DNA of 64,000 nucleotides from Ulva prolifera (Eukaryota; Chlorophyta; Ulvophyceae; Ulvales; Ulvaceae): contig CM041198.1 in NCBI GenBank assembly GCA_023078555.1, positions 252,856-316,855 of the forward strand, in the 5' to 3' direction. A program made the translations under genes and the position numbers. Every line of letters starts with the position of its first letter. The first letter of the stretch is position 1. Shown in pieces: positions 41,801-54,300 of this stretch. The notes beneath the pieces were generated by a model. That model did no database searches. It was not told the origin of the DNA and saw only the letters and a program-made list of their open reading frames with translations.

Positions 41801-42887
41801 GAAAGGTGCTGCTGCTGGGCGGAACCGCAGCCAGAAAATTGATGTACTCCTGCCACAACCCTCCCGCTGCGCTGTCTTGGCCCAAGCGATCAAGTACATA
41901 GTCGTAAGCTTTCATCACTTCTGCCTGCCCCTGATCACCCTTGTTTGCATTGCTCTGCAAGCACAACTGCTGTTCGACACGATTCTGGGATTCGCAGAGG
42001 CGACAGTAATCGCTCTCAACATAATTGTACGTCGCATGTTGGGTTGATACAATGATCGCAAGTGCAATGCGTCTTATGGCGCCTAGATGGCCCATTGATG
42101 TCAAACGCATTGGTCTCGAGAGCAGATCAGCTGGCGGAGACGCACCTTCTTGATAAAGTCCATGTATGACATCCACAGAGGCACATTGTAACACTGCAGC
42201 AGTGACTTGCCAAATAGTTCCACTGCACCATCAAGGTTGTTGTGTTCGAGCTCCAGATCCACCAGCATCTTCCATACCTTGCCCTGCACATTTTGTGTGT
42301 TCACATCTATCCAGATGCCCTGTGCGGCCAGGATCGATGCGATCAACAGCAAATTGCCACGAGTCTTACCAGAAGTAGCAGCGACAGACGCTGCTTTCCA
42401 ATGCAAGAGCATTGTGACACAGACCGGCAGTTGCCGCAAGCTCAGATTTCAAGCGTTCAGCACAGTGCACATTCTACATCTGGAAGCAGCCATCACCGTG
42501 CAAGCACAAGCAGGTAGATCACAAGACTCAAAAACTTCTCATCATGGACGCAATTTCACGTCATGGAGTATGACGCAAGGCCAGGCACGGAGGTCCTCAC
42601 CGCTGATGGATACCGCAGAACAATGACATTCGCAGTCTCAATCAGTTTCTCCAGCATAGCAGGTGCCTGGCGGACGTTCCACATTTCCTCTACCAGCATT
42701 TGCCATGCTTCACTATCATGGGGATTGCGATGGACTCTCTGCTGTAGCAGGGCGATCTGCATCACCACATAACGTCATTGATTTCGTCGGCATTGACGGT
42801 GCAGGGTAAGTGACAAAGCATCCAGGCTGTGGAAAGGTACGAGAGGCGACAGATACGCAGTCTCGTGCAGCATACCGAGTCACCCAT
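38823..42887 (-). CDS. CSTF77: Cleavage stimulation factor 77 kDa subunit (CSTF77/CSTF3)
   Basis: This HAT-repeat (half-a-TPR) scaffold of the mRNA 3'-end cleavage and polyadenylation machinery is Rna14 in yeast. On the minus strand the N-terminal repeats are at 42755-42560 (QQRVHRNPHDSEAWQMLVEE), then KVWKMLVDLELEHNNLDGAV and CYNVPLWMSYMDFIKKV, AYDYVLDRLGQDSAAGGLWQ, CPQLEALWVDYERFETAAAG, QAWREYLEYEKSNSQSLDP and CPEVWYEWAVVWRRGVDEHS. Later ones are SWHVYAGHAMMEWYQNHGL, GDIENARLVYKNAIAN and LPEIWEYFLDFEASYGTVQE. The signature RTRYTMLDLWPCT matches plant CstF77, and the C-terminus has the short PLPDIDLVIEVLLHAP element. The stop is at 38823. A tiny first exon ending ...MGDS at a GT (start 42887) is the best start I can find but is not certain. 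Internal exon borders were only partly worked out. Confidence 0.9.
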
Positions 42888-43545
42888 GCTGTCCTCTGGA
42901 TCTGCAGGATCTCCCTCAGAACTTATTAGTGCCGCCTGTTAGATGTCAACAGCTCCATGAAACAGAGTCCCGTATTCATGAATCTACGCTAAACGCCTCC
43001 ACAGCACCTAGCTACATCAAATAGGTGCTTCTACGGAGGACAGGCTGCGATCGCGGCTCCGAGAATGCAAATCCGCTCGAAACAACAAAAGAAACATGAA
43101 CGACCGGAAACAGCGAAGACAAGCCACAATTTAGGAATATTGGGCAGATGTCTGTTCGACTTCCTCACATGGAGGCATCGTACTTGCATGAACAACTTGT
43201 CTGCCTGTGCGTCGATGCGCAGGGAGCACCCACGCCACAAGGCAATTTGACACTGCTTGCTCTTGCTTCAAGCCTACCGCACCAGTGTTTAACAAATACA
43301 CCACCGAGACAGCCTGCGCAAAAGTTGCCACTTTGTTGTCAGGCCTTGGCCATTGTAACGCGTTGGCGTTGCTGACTCCGCATAGGAAATTGAGTCGTGC
43401 AGAGCTGCCGTGCCAGTGAATGCTATGCTGTGGATTCTAATTCCGATATAATTGCTTCCTCTGTCAAAATTCTCAGCGCGGAAGAGATACACCGATAAGG
43501 GAGGCATGGAGTGATAGGAGACTTCGTGGCCTGCAGACCTGCGAC
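42888..43545. promoter_or_regulatory. Divergent intergenic region between CSTF77 and the RING gene
   Basis: About 650 bases separate two outward-transcribed genes and should hold both promoters. No recognised element or coding exon was found. Confidence 0.4.
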
Positions 43546-44139
43546 ATGGTTTATAACGCAGATCACGGGAGGGAGCCTCCTTTATGGAAGCGACTAGCCA
43601 AATTTTTTCAGCACTTGCTGACCTTCATCTGCTGCGGTGCATTCATTGACGCGAGCGATGCAGTCACGGGACCGGACGATCCTGCGCAAGATCCATGCTC
43701 CCGGCCTCTGCAAGAAGTTGCAGAAGATAGTGCTCTACTATCCAATAGTCGCCAAGAAAGTGCAGGCAGCCTGCGAAAGTCCTGCTGCACATCCAGCACC
43801 ACACGAATGAGTCCTCAGGAACACTTGTTTTCAGTAATGAAAAAACCCTCTTTCAGCGCCGGCACTCAGAACGGCCCAAGCCTGGATGAGGAAACGTGCA
43901 TGATCTGTCTGGAAGAGTTCAGCGATAGCAATCCGAAAATGTTTTATGAATGCGGACACGGTGTGCCCCTGAAAGTCCTTTCTGCTGTCTGTTACTGGTG
44001 AGAGCATCGATCCCCATCCTGAGATCCCAATTTGCGATATCCAGGCTTTCATCTTGGCTGCATGCTGGAGTGGGACGAAAGGGGAAAGTCACAGTGTCCA
44101 ATCTGTGCGATCACTGTCTCAGCGCCCGATGAAGCATAG
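43546..44139 (+). CDS. RING-H2 E3 ubiquitin ligase, At3g02290-like
   Basis: This is a likely E3 ligase that passes ubiquitin from an E2 to a substrate. Exons 43546-43960 and 44045-44139 join in frame (phase 1) to 169 residues. The RING is at the C-terminus: CMICLEEFSDSNPKMFYECG, HGFHLGCMLEWDERGKSQCP, ICAITV. It supplies CxxC, CxHxxHxxC and CxxC zinc ligands, and the intron cuts within CGHG. The arrangement with FHLxCxxEW is typical of the plant At3g02290/RHB1-like group. The N-terminal 40 residues include FFQHLLTFICCGAF, a hydrophobic, cysteine-bearing stretch that may be membrane-associated or lipid-modified, as in relatives. The middle 90 residues are Ser-rich and disordered. The start is the first Met in the frame. 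Confidence 0.9.
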
Positions 44140-44367
44140 GGTGTTCTGCCTGCTCGACAAACCCCCGGGCATTGTACATCAGACTTCACTGGGATGTACC
44201 TGTTTTGCATGTTTCTAATTCAAACAGTATTCATTTGGTCTATCGGGCGGTGCACAATGAGCATCGTAGTTATCAGTAGTTTCAGCTGTACGTGTGAGAA
44301 TGATTTTTTGCTGCATGCTTAGTTCAATACGAGCGTGATGGCGGCTGGGTGGAGGTGTTCACAGCGG

Positions 44368-45783
44368 TTACAACTCAATCGCCTTGTATTCAACTGAAGT
44401 TTGCACCCGATCAATGTCCAGAACGCTGATAACTTTGTTGTTCACCTTGTCCGAAAAAAGGGCTTTGCAAACTACATCTGCAACATCTTCTCTTGCAATG
44501 GCCCCACACACACCTGTGTTTTCCGTCGCAAACCACTTCCCCGTTGCAGGGTCGTTTGTCAGGCCACCAGGTCGAACAATGACCCACTCCATCTTGTCTT
44601 GAGCCTGCACAAGTGCATCTGCATCCATGTGCCATTATGGTGCGCAAGTGTGCTGGACCGACGCTATGGTATACTGATGGACAGTGTAAAGCTGGCAGGT
44701 GGAAATTTTCCTACGGTACTTCCGTGTGCAATCAATATCGGATCGAGTACATCTGGGTTGGGGCAATAATGTTCAGAAGGCTTATGACCTGGTGACGAGT
44801 CTAAGCCATGGGTTCATTTGAACACTCAGCGATTTCTTGAATGCGCATTTGATGGCTGGTCTGTTGCAGGCAGCACAGGTCTGGTAACTAGATGAGTCAT
44901 TGCACATGCAGTTCCGCACCTTCAAGGCTTCTTCAGCCTTCTCTTTCTCCAGCAGCACTGGCTTCAAGGTATCATAGACCTGCTGTGCAGGGGCATGCTT
45001 TGAGTCCCCGGTTCCAATGCTAGTGACAAGCACAAACTTCTTCACACCGGCTTCCATGGCTGCGTTGATCACATTGATGTTTCCCTCACTGTCCACTTGA
45101 CAGTTCTCTAGGGTGCCCCCCAGTGTGCACACCACAGCATCCAACCCATCTATGCCTGCACAATCATGTGTGCAAAACCTTGCCAACATAATCAACTCCT
45201 CACCGCATATGCATACATGACTGCTCCCTAACACAGTTGCCAGTGTACAGCCAGGCCACTGACGCTCACCAAACACCATCGACACCACCATATCATACCC
45301 TCCCGTCAGACATCGCTAGTTAGATGCTGCTTTGGACTTGCAGCAGTCACATCGAATATATTTGTACCTCATAGTCGCGAAACTGCTGTGTGTGGCACCA
45401 GTGACAGAGGACACATGTGGAACCGCACTGCTCATGGCTTTTGCAACAGAAGCCTTATCCATAGCATCACCCTTGACTTTAAATGCCATCATTTTTTCGA
45501 TTTCGCTCGTCAGCTTGTCAGAGCGTTGCATCATCCATACCCAGGCCCCCATATCCTTTGCCTTGCGTGTGGTTGATAAAGCAACTCCAGCACCTCCACA
45601 TACCATGATGGATGCATTATCAGGATCAAGAGCACTTGCTACAACCCTTCGCTTCGGCTGTGGGCGCGCAAGCTGATGCAGTCTACTGCATTGGAATAAT
45701 GCTATATCTGCAGGACACATCCCGGTGACGCTAAATGAAGAGTGCAGGTGACCAAGCTCAGATTGGGTTGTATACCGGCTCAT
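44368..45783 (-). CDS. Atypical short-chain dehydrogenase (NAD(P)-binding), possibly plastidic
   Basis: Exons 45783-45429, 45155-44920 and 44604-44368 join in frame (phases 1 and 0) to 275 residues. The N-terminal 60 residues are basic and Ser/Arg-rich (LARPQPKRRVVASAL), consistent with a transit peptide. The Rossmann fold follows: SIMVCGGAGVALSTTRKAKD then WVWMMQRSDKL, GDAMDKASVAKAMSS, DAVVCTLGGTLEN and INVINAAMEAGVKKFVLVTS. The C-terminal part has MEWVIVRPGGLTNDPATGKW and CGAIAREDVADVVCKALF, typical of NmrA-like or TIC62-like atypical SDRs. The dinucleotide loop is GGAGVALS rather than the usual TGATGxxG. The active-site YxxxK of classical SDRs is not evident. The substrate is unknown. Confidence 0.82.
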
Positions 45784-46383
45784 ACACCCGAGTAACTACT
45801 ATGTGCACGGGTCGGTGGTGACTGTATGTTGCAATATCTGATGGCCATGCGGTTGATGGAGACTGCAGGGTGCCATGCAAACAACAGCTTGCACCGAACG
45901 AGACAGCGCAACAGAAAAAGTGTCCTTGCCAATTGTTTTCTTTGTAGATAGTAGATTGCGCACGTTGGGCCATCATGCGACGGTGTATTCGATTGGACCA
46001 ATGATCGGGTAGTCTAGCGCAGTAAACTTCTGGCACTAACGGCGCGAGATACGAGTACGATCGGTCGTGAGTACAGCCTGAGAGAAGTAGAGGCGGTTAT
46101 GCGGCAGGGGGCGTACCAGTGCAGGGAAAAGCACTCATGCCACAGTCGCGGCGCGGCGTATCGCGGAAGATGCAAGATCTGAGGGCTCCTGGGTCAACAG
46201 GCCGGAGCTCGGGGCAAGGAGCAAGAACACGTCGGCAACGAGGGCTTCATTTACCGACGGAACTTCCCCTAAAAATAGACACACGCGTTCATTCCAGAGC
46301 GAGGAATTCGTCTACCGAGCAGAAAGTGGATGGGAGACCACTAGGCCACTGTGTTCGAAAAATTATACTCTGTTACGCTCGTC
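45784..46383. promoter_or_regulatory. Divergent intergenic region between SDR and ATP synthase genes
   Basis: About 600 bases separate two outward-facing genes. A plus-strand open frame (46119-46484) overlaps the ATP synthase start in another frame and has no family features. No named promoter element was identified. Confidence 0.4.
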
Positions 46384-47242
46384 ATGCTTTCACGGAGCTG
46401 CCAAGGCCTTCTTGCCACAACTTCTTGTCTCGTACGGCAGATCGCGTCTTCTGCACGGGTTATGGAAGGGGAAGTAGCGACTAGCGCCGAGTTTGCAGGC
46501 AAAGTAGCAGCAATGACAAATATCGAGCCTGCATTTCCCTCAGACTTTCTCAAAGACATCAAAATTGCTTCAACAGAGGGACAATCCACGCCCACCAAGC
46601 TGAAGCTCACATTCGCTCTGCCTCACCAAGTCATCATGTCTAACGCGGAGGTGCTGGCAACCTGAGAAAATGGATTTGCAGCTGTAGTATCTGTCTCAGT
46701 GCCTGCATGGGCCTCTGAATGCATGTGTTGTGCAGGTGGACCTGGCGTTGGTTCCGGCAGTGTCAGGTGACTTTGGTGTCATGCCTGGGCATGTGCCCAC
46801 AATTGCTGAACTGCGCCCCGGTGTAGTTGCTGTTCACAAAGAACTCGATAAGGATGTGGAGAAGTATTTCGTTTCCGGAGGCTTTGCCTTTGCCCACGCT
46901 GATTCAAGTGTTGAACTCACCGCAGTTGAAGCAACCAAGGTCGAGGACATCGATCCCGCAGCTGTAAAGGCAGGTCTGGCAGAGTACACGGCTAGGTATG
47001 ATACTGGTCTTTTTTTGCTTGCACAACACCAGCACAGTCACTGCCCTGCGACGTTGCCCATGCAACTGCTGGCAACAAGTAGTGGCAGCCTCTATGCAAC
47101 ATCGGCTGGTGTGGCGGAGTCAGTGACATCTGGTTCATTTTACAGGCTTGCAAGTGCCAGCGGTAAGAATGATGACATGGAAGCTGCGATCGCTCAGATT
47201 GGAATAGAGGTTTACTCTGCGATGGACGCAGCGTTGCAGTAG
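46384..47242 (+). CDS. Mitochondrial F1 ATP synthase delta subunit (epsilon-type), three exons
   Basis: This is a part of the F1 central stalk; plant and algal mitochondrial 'delta' corresponds to bacterial epsilon. Exons 46384-46650, 46736-46995 and 47146-47242 join in frame to 207 residues. The N-terminus MLSRSCQGLLATTSCLVRQI is Ser/Arg-rich without acids, as a mitochondrial presequence should be. The epsilon beta-sandwich follows: PTKLKLTFALPHQ, then DLALVPAVSGDFGVMPGHVP with the family's G-x-x-G-x-x-P-x-H pattern, TIAELRPGVVAVHKELDK, EKYFVSGGFAFAHADSSVEL and TAVEATKVEDIDP. A short helical C-terminus ends MDAALQ. An upstream Met at 46351 is in the same frame, but the 46384 Met gives the better presequence. 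Confidence 0.92.
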
Positions 47243-48318
47243 ATATGCACATTCTCTGATGAACCTTCTTATTGGCTGAAACATGATAAGAATGGCTCAT
47301 GAGCTGGCGAGGTTGCATCGCTTGCTCGCGACAGCACTTCAGACAGGGAATTTCGTGCAACCCTTGTTCTGTCTCGCTGACAATGTAACCTGCCACCGTT
47401 CCAGCTGACGAATGTATACTGTTTGTAAAAGAAGTCCACTGAACGCGTTTCACACGCGCAATTCGTCGGCAACGAGGCATCTGTTGTTGAGCGCCCGGCA
47501 GTGCGTCGTGCAGATGATGTGGGACGGACAAGACATGGCGCGTAAAAGTGGGTTTGTGATGTAGGTTGAGCGTCCATGTACAGCATATATGACCTGGATG
47601 TTGAAAGTTGCCCAGTTGCAGTTTAGCGTTTGGCTCTCATTTTTGGGGCACCTTGATCCCATAAATTGCCCCTAGAAATGTTTAATTTAGGTCGATACTC
47701 TGAAATGGCGTGCGAGCCTTGGGCATGACAACCGTCACACTGCCCAGACAAACCTTCTGCAAATTTGATCACGAGGTGTTTGTCTATTACTTGCCCACTT
47801 GCATTGCTCATGCTGGCTCAAAGCGTGTCATGTGGTACTTGGGGTAGACGCGTGAGACACGACGGCCATCGAGGAAAAACACGCCCACCCCAGTCCAGCC
47901 GAAGTTTTACATCGTAGATTCGGTAGACTAATTCTTTGCAGTTTTTTCGGTGGTGATTAATGGACGGAGCACGGCGTCAGGGCGTTTGGGCATCCGCCGG
48001 TTGAAAGGATGCACAGCCGAGGGCATGATCTGTCACCGCAGTACGCTCGTTGCCCGCCTCTTTCGTTGATGTCGTTGTGCACATTGCCGCGCGCAGCGTG
48101 CGCACGCAGGAGGCGTTGTCAATTGGCTTGCGCGGGGCTGGTCAGACAAGTACACCATGCTTGACTATGCGACGTAATCTATAGGCTGTCAATTTCTGTA
48201 AATGCCCTATAATCTGGCAATGTCTCCTGATTCTCATCGACACCCTTGCCAACATTACTTTCAGGCGTTGTCTCGCATCGTCCTCATACACACTCTTTTG
48301 TGCAGGCTTCAAAACTTA
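47243..48318. other. Intergenic upstream of CHD1
   Basis: About 1.1 kb with no recognised exon. The CHD1 promoter and perhaps a non-coding first exon should lie here: an acceptor-like TTGTGCAG at about 48298-48305 sits just before the chosen CHD1 start, so an upstream exon is likely. Confidence 0.45.
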
Positions 48319-51300
48319 ATGAACAACACCCACACGAATGGCCAGTACGGCTACCATAGCATACAAAACAGTGGCCATGCGCCGTCGGGAGGTGGAAGCG
48401 GGGGGATGTTGAGTTCATTAAACTCCGGCGGAGCGATGCATACTTCACAGCCGGCTAACTCGAATGCGAACGCCGCTGTAATGATTCAACAACTTCAGAT
48501 GATGGAGGTGAGAGCCTGTACCATTTGTGTCGTTGAACGTCTGCGCCATTGCGTTCGCTTACGAGTTCCCACGCTGCGATAGGCCATTCACAGTCATTTC
48601 GAAAAACTCGACTAACAACCCCGTGAAGACGCACTTGGTGTTGCATCAGGCAGAGAGTTCTGCGCATCTTGTTTATTGACCCTTGCATTTATGAAACCCC
48701 CTGCTTGAGATTTTGCCTCCACAAACAATATATTGCTGCAATCCTGCATATATGCACAGCGAAGGTGCCCACAGCCCTTTCCTTGTGATCACAAGGCGCG
48801 CCTGGATAATCTGACATTCCACTGTGCAGCAACAAACCATGGCCAAGTTGCGTGACTTCGAAACACTAGCACAGCTGCCACCAGAACAGCAGCGGGTGGT
48901 GGCAGCACAGCTTCGGCTCGACCAGGCCACATTGCAGCCACAGGTGCTTGCTAGTCAGATTGGCCAGCTCCGCTCTGTTGTGGAGCAGTATAAGGTCCAG
49001 ATCATGCAAGTGCAGCTGAGACAACAGCAGCAGCAGCAACAGCAGCAGCAGCATGCCCACCATCATCAGCAGCACCAGCAGCAGCACGCTGGAAACGTGT
49101 TGCGCCAGCAGCATGCTCATGCGCAGGCGCAAGCTGCACAAGCCCGTGTAGCACAAGCGCACGTGCAACAAGCGCAACAAGCACAGGCTCAAGCACGTGC
49201 TCATGCTCACATGCACCACCCACAGCAGCACATGCAGCACCAAGCGCATCGATCGATGCAGCACACGGCAGCAAGCTACGTGCAGCCTCAGCAACATCGC
49301 CCCCTTCCAGCTGGTATGCTTTCAATTGCAGCACTTGTTTCGCTGCTGCCATTCGGAAGCAGGTGTCCTGATACTGTGTCCACTGTCTGCTGTGTGTTGA
49401 TAGCAGTATATGCACAATGTCTCTCACTTGGCCTTCATTAGTCTCTGATATCTTTTCATGGCATCAAATAGCAATTTTTGCTGGGTTTGTAGCAGGGTCG
49501 GAGCGACTGGGCAGCCTTGGGCAGCCGGCAATGATGCAGACGCCATATATGAGCTCTCACGCGGCAGGGGCATTCACTACTGGTGATCGCCTGCGACTTC
49601 CAAGTAGCACGTCTCGGAAGCGTGCTAAGCGTGATGACAGTCCAGACCATGACCCATCTCTACGGTCTAGCCCAGGGGATGACATGAAGAAGACACGTGG
49701 ATCGCTACGAAGCCGGTCCAAAGTGAACTATGCTGAGGCAGAAGCTTTCGCTGACATCACAGACGACGATGCGCCTGAAGCCAACTCTGATGAGGAGCGC
49801 AAGCAGAAACAGAAGAATGCTGTCGCAGCATTCGATGATACATCAGAACTGGACGATGAGGTGGAGAAAGTGCTGGCGCACAGGTATGATCTCTGGCCGC
49901 AGTCTGTATGTTCACAAGTCCGCAGAGCGCCGTCAGAGAACTGCGCGCAGCCTCAATAAGAATTTCTGTTGGGTCGAAGGCAGCGGGATTCGTCATGCCT
50001 GACGGCCACTTCCTCCTGTGCAGAGACAGCGAATCAATCCAGTATGAACCTACTGACAAATACGCAAATCAGGAGTTCTACGTGAAGTGGCGACACTGGA
50101 GCCATATACACAACAGCTGGGACACGCGAGATACCTTATACCAGCTGGCTGGGTACAAGCGCGTGAAGAACTATATCAAGCGCATGGAGGATCTGGACCG
50201 GAAGCGCCGAATTCTCACTCGTGAAGAAATCGAGCTCATTGACGTGGAGAGGCAGATGGAATATGAGATGTCTCTGCAGCACCAAGTGGTAAGCATCTGT
50301 GGCGCTTTTGCATGAGAGATACATGGATCAGGCTTTTGGGGATGATTCCTGTCAGACATCCCACCATAGCACACAATCAAACCAACATGCATGCCGAATG
50401 CAGATTGTTGTTGTGCTGCGTGGCATCACAATTTAATATGTTTTGTTACGCCAACCTGCTGATGCTGGTGGTTCGCTTGCTGTCCATGTGTGTTGCTCCA
50501 GAAAATGCCACATATGCCTGCCACAGCAGCAACGAGAATAGTCATCAACTGTTGGGTGTGTCACAGATTGAGCGGATCGTGGCGGAGCGCACCGATGGCA
50601 AGAATGAAAAGAAATACTTGTGCAAGTGGCAGGGTCTGCCTTATGGGGAAAACACGTGGGAGCTGGTGGAAGACGTCATCAAGCACGGCGGCCAGGCCCA
50701 GGTGGACGAGTACCTGCTGCGAGAGCAGCGCATCATGATGCCGCCCCAGAGCGTCGACATGGCGCGCCGCATGTTCCTTCAGCGCCACCGTGCGCTCCAA
50801 GAACAGCCCGCTTTCCTCAAGGGCGGCGGCAAGCTGCGCGATTACCAGCTCCAGTCCCTCAATTGGATGATTTATGGGTGGCTCAACAACACCAACATCA
50901 TACTGGCGGATGAGATGGGACTCGGTAAAACAGTGCAGGTGCTGTCTCCGTGTCCAGATTAGACCTGGCTCAGCTGCGCCTTGGTGAGCCTGGGCAGCCC
51001 CTGTCGTTGCCGAGAGGATATTGTCTGACACACGTTGCGGGTGTCTGTGCAGTGTGCGTCCCTGATCGGGTACTTCAGCGAGGTGCTCAATATCTACGGC
51101 CCCTTCCTGATCGTCGTGCCGCTGTCGACTGTCCCCAACTGGATCCGCGAGTTTCGGAAGTGGATCCCGTCAGTCAACGCGGTCGTGTACGTCGGTGACA
51201 CCAAGTCCCGTGAGGTGATCCGCGAGTTCGAGTTCCTCAACAAGCGCCGCTCAGACCGCGAGCTCAAGTTCGAGGCGCTCATCACGACGTATGAGCTGGT

Positions 51301-54300
51301 GCTGAAGGACTCGGAAGTCCTCTCGCAGATCCGCTGGAGCTTCCTTGTGGTCGACGAGGCGCACAGGTGTGTGCACCCGCCAGCTTTCTGCGCCTTGCAT
51401 CGTGTTGTACTCAGAATTCGGGTCTGCGCCGTGGAAACAACTGGCACTTGTGCTCACTAATGTGCCCAGCTTTGGTGGTGGCCAGGGTTCTACATCCCGA
51501 TGGGATTCCCGTCAAAGGCGAAGTTTAGGGGGAAACCGATGCTGGCGCAGCCGGCACCGGGGTTTTCCCCAGGAGGCAGTCACCGGGCCATTCCCGGCGC
51601 GGCTTGCCGCTGCTCATCAGAATCCCGATGGCGGGCATCCGCACAGCAGCTGCCCGTCTGTAACGCTGAAATGCGTCACATCAGAAAGGCGTGCGATAGA
51701 CAGCATGGCCATGCATTGTAGATGATGGCACAAAATAAAATTGTTTTGACCCCCCCTCGACATTCAGTACACGACTGGGAAATCCCACTTCAGTGGCAAC
51801 GGTGATGCTCCCGGTGAAGGGTGCAAACTGTCATGGGGATTCCTGCCGGGAAAAAGGGGCCCTGTAGAACCTTGGTGGCGGCTGATCAGGCAGATGTCGT
51901 GAGGGTGTGGTGGTGCGGTTGCGGTGCAGGCTGAAGAACAATGAGTCGGCGCTGTACAAGGAGCTGCAGACTTGGACGTTCCGCAACAAGCTGCTGGTGA
52001 CGGGCACGCCGCTGCAGAACTCTGTGAAGGAGCTGTGGGCGCTGCTGCACTTCCTCGAGCCTTTCCGCTTCCAGACATGTGAGGACTTCGAGCTACGATA
52101 TGACCTGCGCAACCCCGAGAGTGTCAGCCAGCTGCACCAGGACCTGAAGCCCCACCTCCTGCGGCGCGTCATCAAGGATGTTGAGCGCAGCCTGCCTCCA
52201 AAGAACGAGCGCATTCTGCGGGTCGACATGACACCCCTACAGCGCCAGTACTACAAATGGGTCCTCACCCGCAACTTCAAGGTGCCCTTCGCTTAATCAG
52301 CATTTGCCAGCGCACCTGCCTGTGTAATAGGCTCCGGCTGTGATCATTGAGGCTTTCAGGCTCTGCTGATGACTTGACATCAGGTGCATCAGACTGATGT
52401 CTGGTGACAGGCGTTTTCAAAACCACCATGTCGAGAGCGTCGGTCCAGCCACACCTGGAGATTGCGTATGTCTTGTGGCATGGCTGACGGACCACCGTTG
52501 TTGTAGGAGCTGAATAAGGGAAGCAAGGGCCAGGTAACGCTGCTGAACATCATCTCCGACCTGAAGAAGTGTTGCAATCACCCCTTCCTTTTTGAGTCAG
52601 CAGAGGAGGAGTATAAGGGTCGCGGTGATGAGAACTCTCAGATTGACAGGCTCGTGCGCACGTCTGGCAAGATGGTGCTCCTTGACAAGCTGCTCACACG
52701 GCTCAAGCCGGCAGGCCACCGGGTGCTGCTGTTCTCACAGATGGTACACATGCTGGACATCATTTCAGACTACATGCGCCTGCGCGGCTGGCAGCACCAG
52801 CGGCTTGACGGCTCCACGCCGAGCCAGCAGCGTCACCAGGCGATGGAGCACTTCAATGCAGATGGCAGCCAGGACTTTGCGTTCTTGCTGTCAACACGTG
52901 CGGGTGGTCTTGGCATCAACCTTGCCACCGCTGACACCGTCATTATCTTTGATTCCGACTGGAACCCACAAAATGACCTCCAGGCGCGCCCCGCCATTGT
53001 AGCTGTCGAGTACACTATGGCCTCTTGCATGCCCAGGTAACAGCTATGTTCATATGATCAACCAAGGTTCAATTGACTGCTGACTAAGCGAAGCATGAAG
53101 CTGCACGCCTTGGTAAGCTCACTTGCACAATTAAAGGGTGATTGCTGATCTCGTCAGCATCACAGGTAGATCGGGGGAATACTAATAAAGTGGACCATTG
53201 TGCAGGCCATGAGCCGAGCCCATCGGATTGGGCAGAAGAGCCATGTGAATATCTACCGCTTCGTCACCATGGGTAGCGTGGAGCAAGACATCCTTGAGCG
53301 CGCTAAGCGAAAGATGGTGCTTGATCATGTCATCATCCAAAGAATGGACACCTCAGGCATGCAACTGTGCATGCTTTTGGCCCCGTCACTGCATCACTTT
53401 CTGTTGAAAGCTGGGCCACGTGAACGTCACAAACATAGCCTGCTGCTTTGGCGCCAACAGCCGGGCCACGATTGGGCAGGCATGCGGTGATGCGTGTCCT
53501 CGGCGTGTGACGCATCTTGACGTGCCAGGGTGGTGCAGGGCGGACTGTGCTTGAGGGCGGCAAAGCTGGGAAGGATATGTTTGACAAGGGAGAATTGGCT
53601 GCTATTCTGCGCTTCGGCGCAGAGAATCTCTTTGAGGAGGAAAACGGCGACACTGCCAAGGAGGACGTGCAGCAGCGTGACAAGCAGCTTTACGAGGAGG
53701 ACATTGACGCAATCCTTGCGCGCGCCGAGGTCGTAGACCAGCGCGTCGAGGAGGAGGCAAACGAAAAAAAGAACGACCTGCTCAGCGCGTTCAACAGCGT
53801 AGCCACGTTCAAGAATGATGAGGACGATGCGACGTTCTGGAATCGCCTCATTACGGACGACCAGCGCGCCAAGGTGCCGGAACGAAAGAAGAAGGGCTCC
53901 GCGGCAGACGCTGGCCTGGACAGCGAGCTGATGCCACGCACGGCACGATTACAAGCCCGAGGCACAGGTGGGGACGATAAGGGTGAGTCAACGGCTCCTT
54001 GCTTGTCACTTTGTTGCGTGCACACCCTCGCAGTCACCAAATGTTTCCAGTGTAACGGTAACGGTATCCTATGCCAGAGTGTTGCAAGGCATATGTCCTA
54101 TGTCGAGACTTCGCCTAGCGGCCTCTTGCTGTGGTGGAGGTTAACAGAGAGTTTGACCTGTGGTCTGGATGAGCGCAGGCCGGAAAGCAAGGAACCGAGC
54201 TGTGGTGGAAGCGGCTGCGCCTGTCGTGACGATCGAGGTCAACACGTGGCCGCCTCTGTGCAATTCGGAGGGTGAGCCTGCAGAGAGCTCGGACCCTGCG

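Noticed and set aside
47243-47811. Minus-strand open frames between the ATP synthase gene and CHD1
   Set aside because: Short, overlapping and without motifs; probably 3' untranslated and intergenic sequence.
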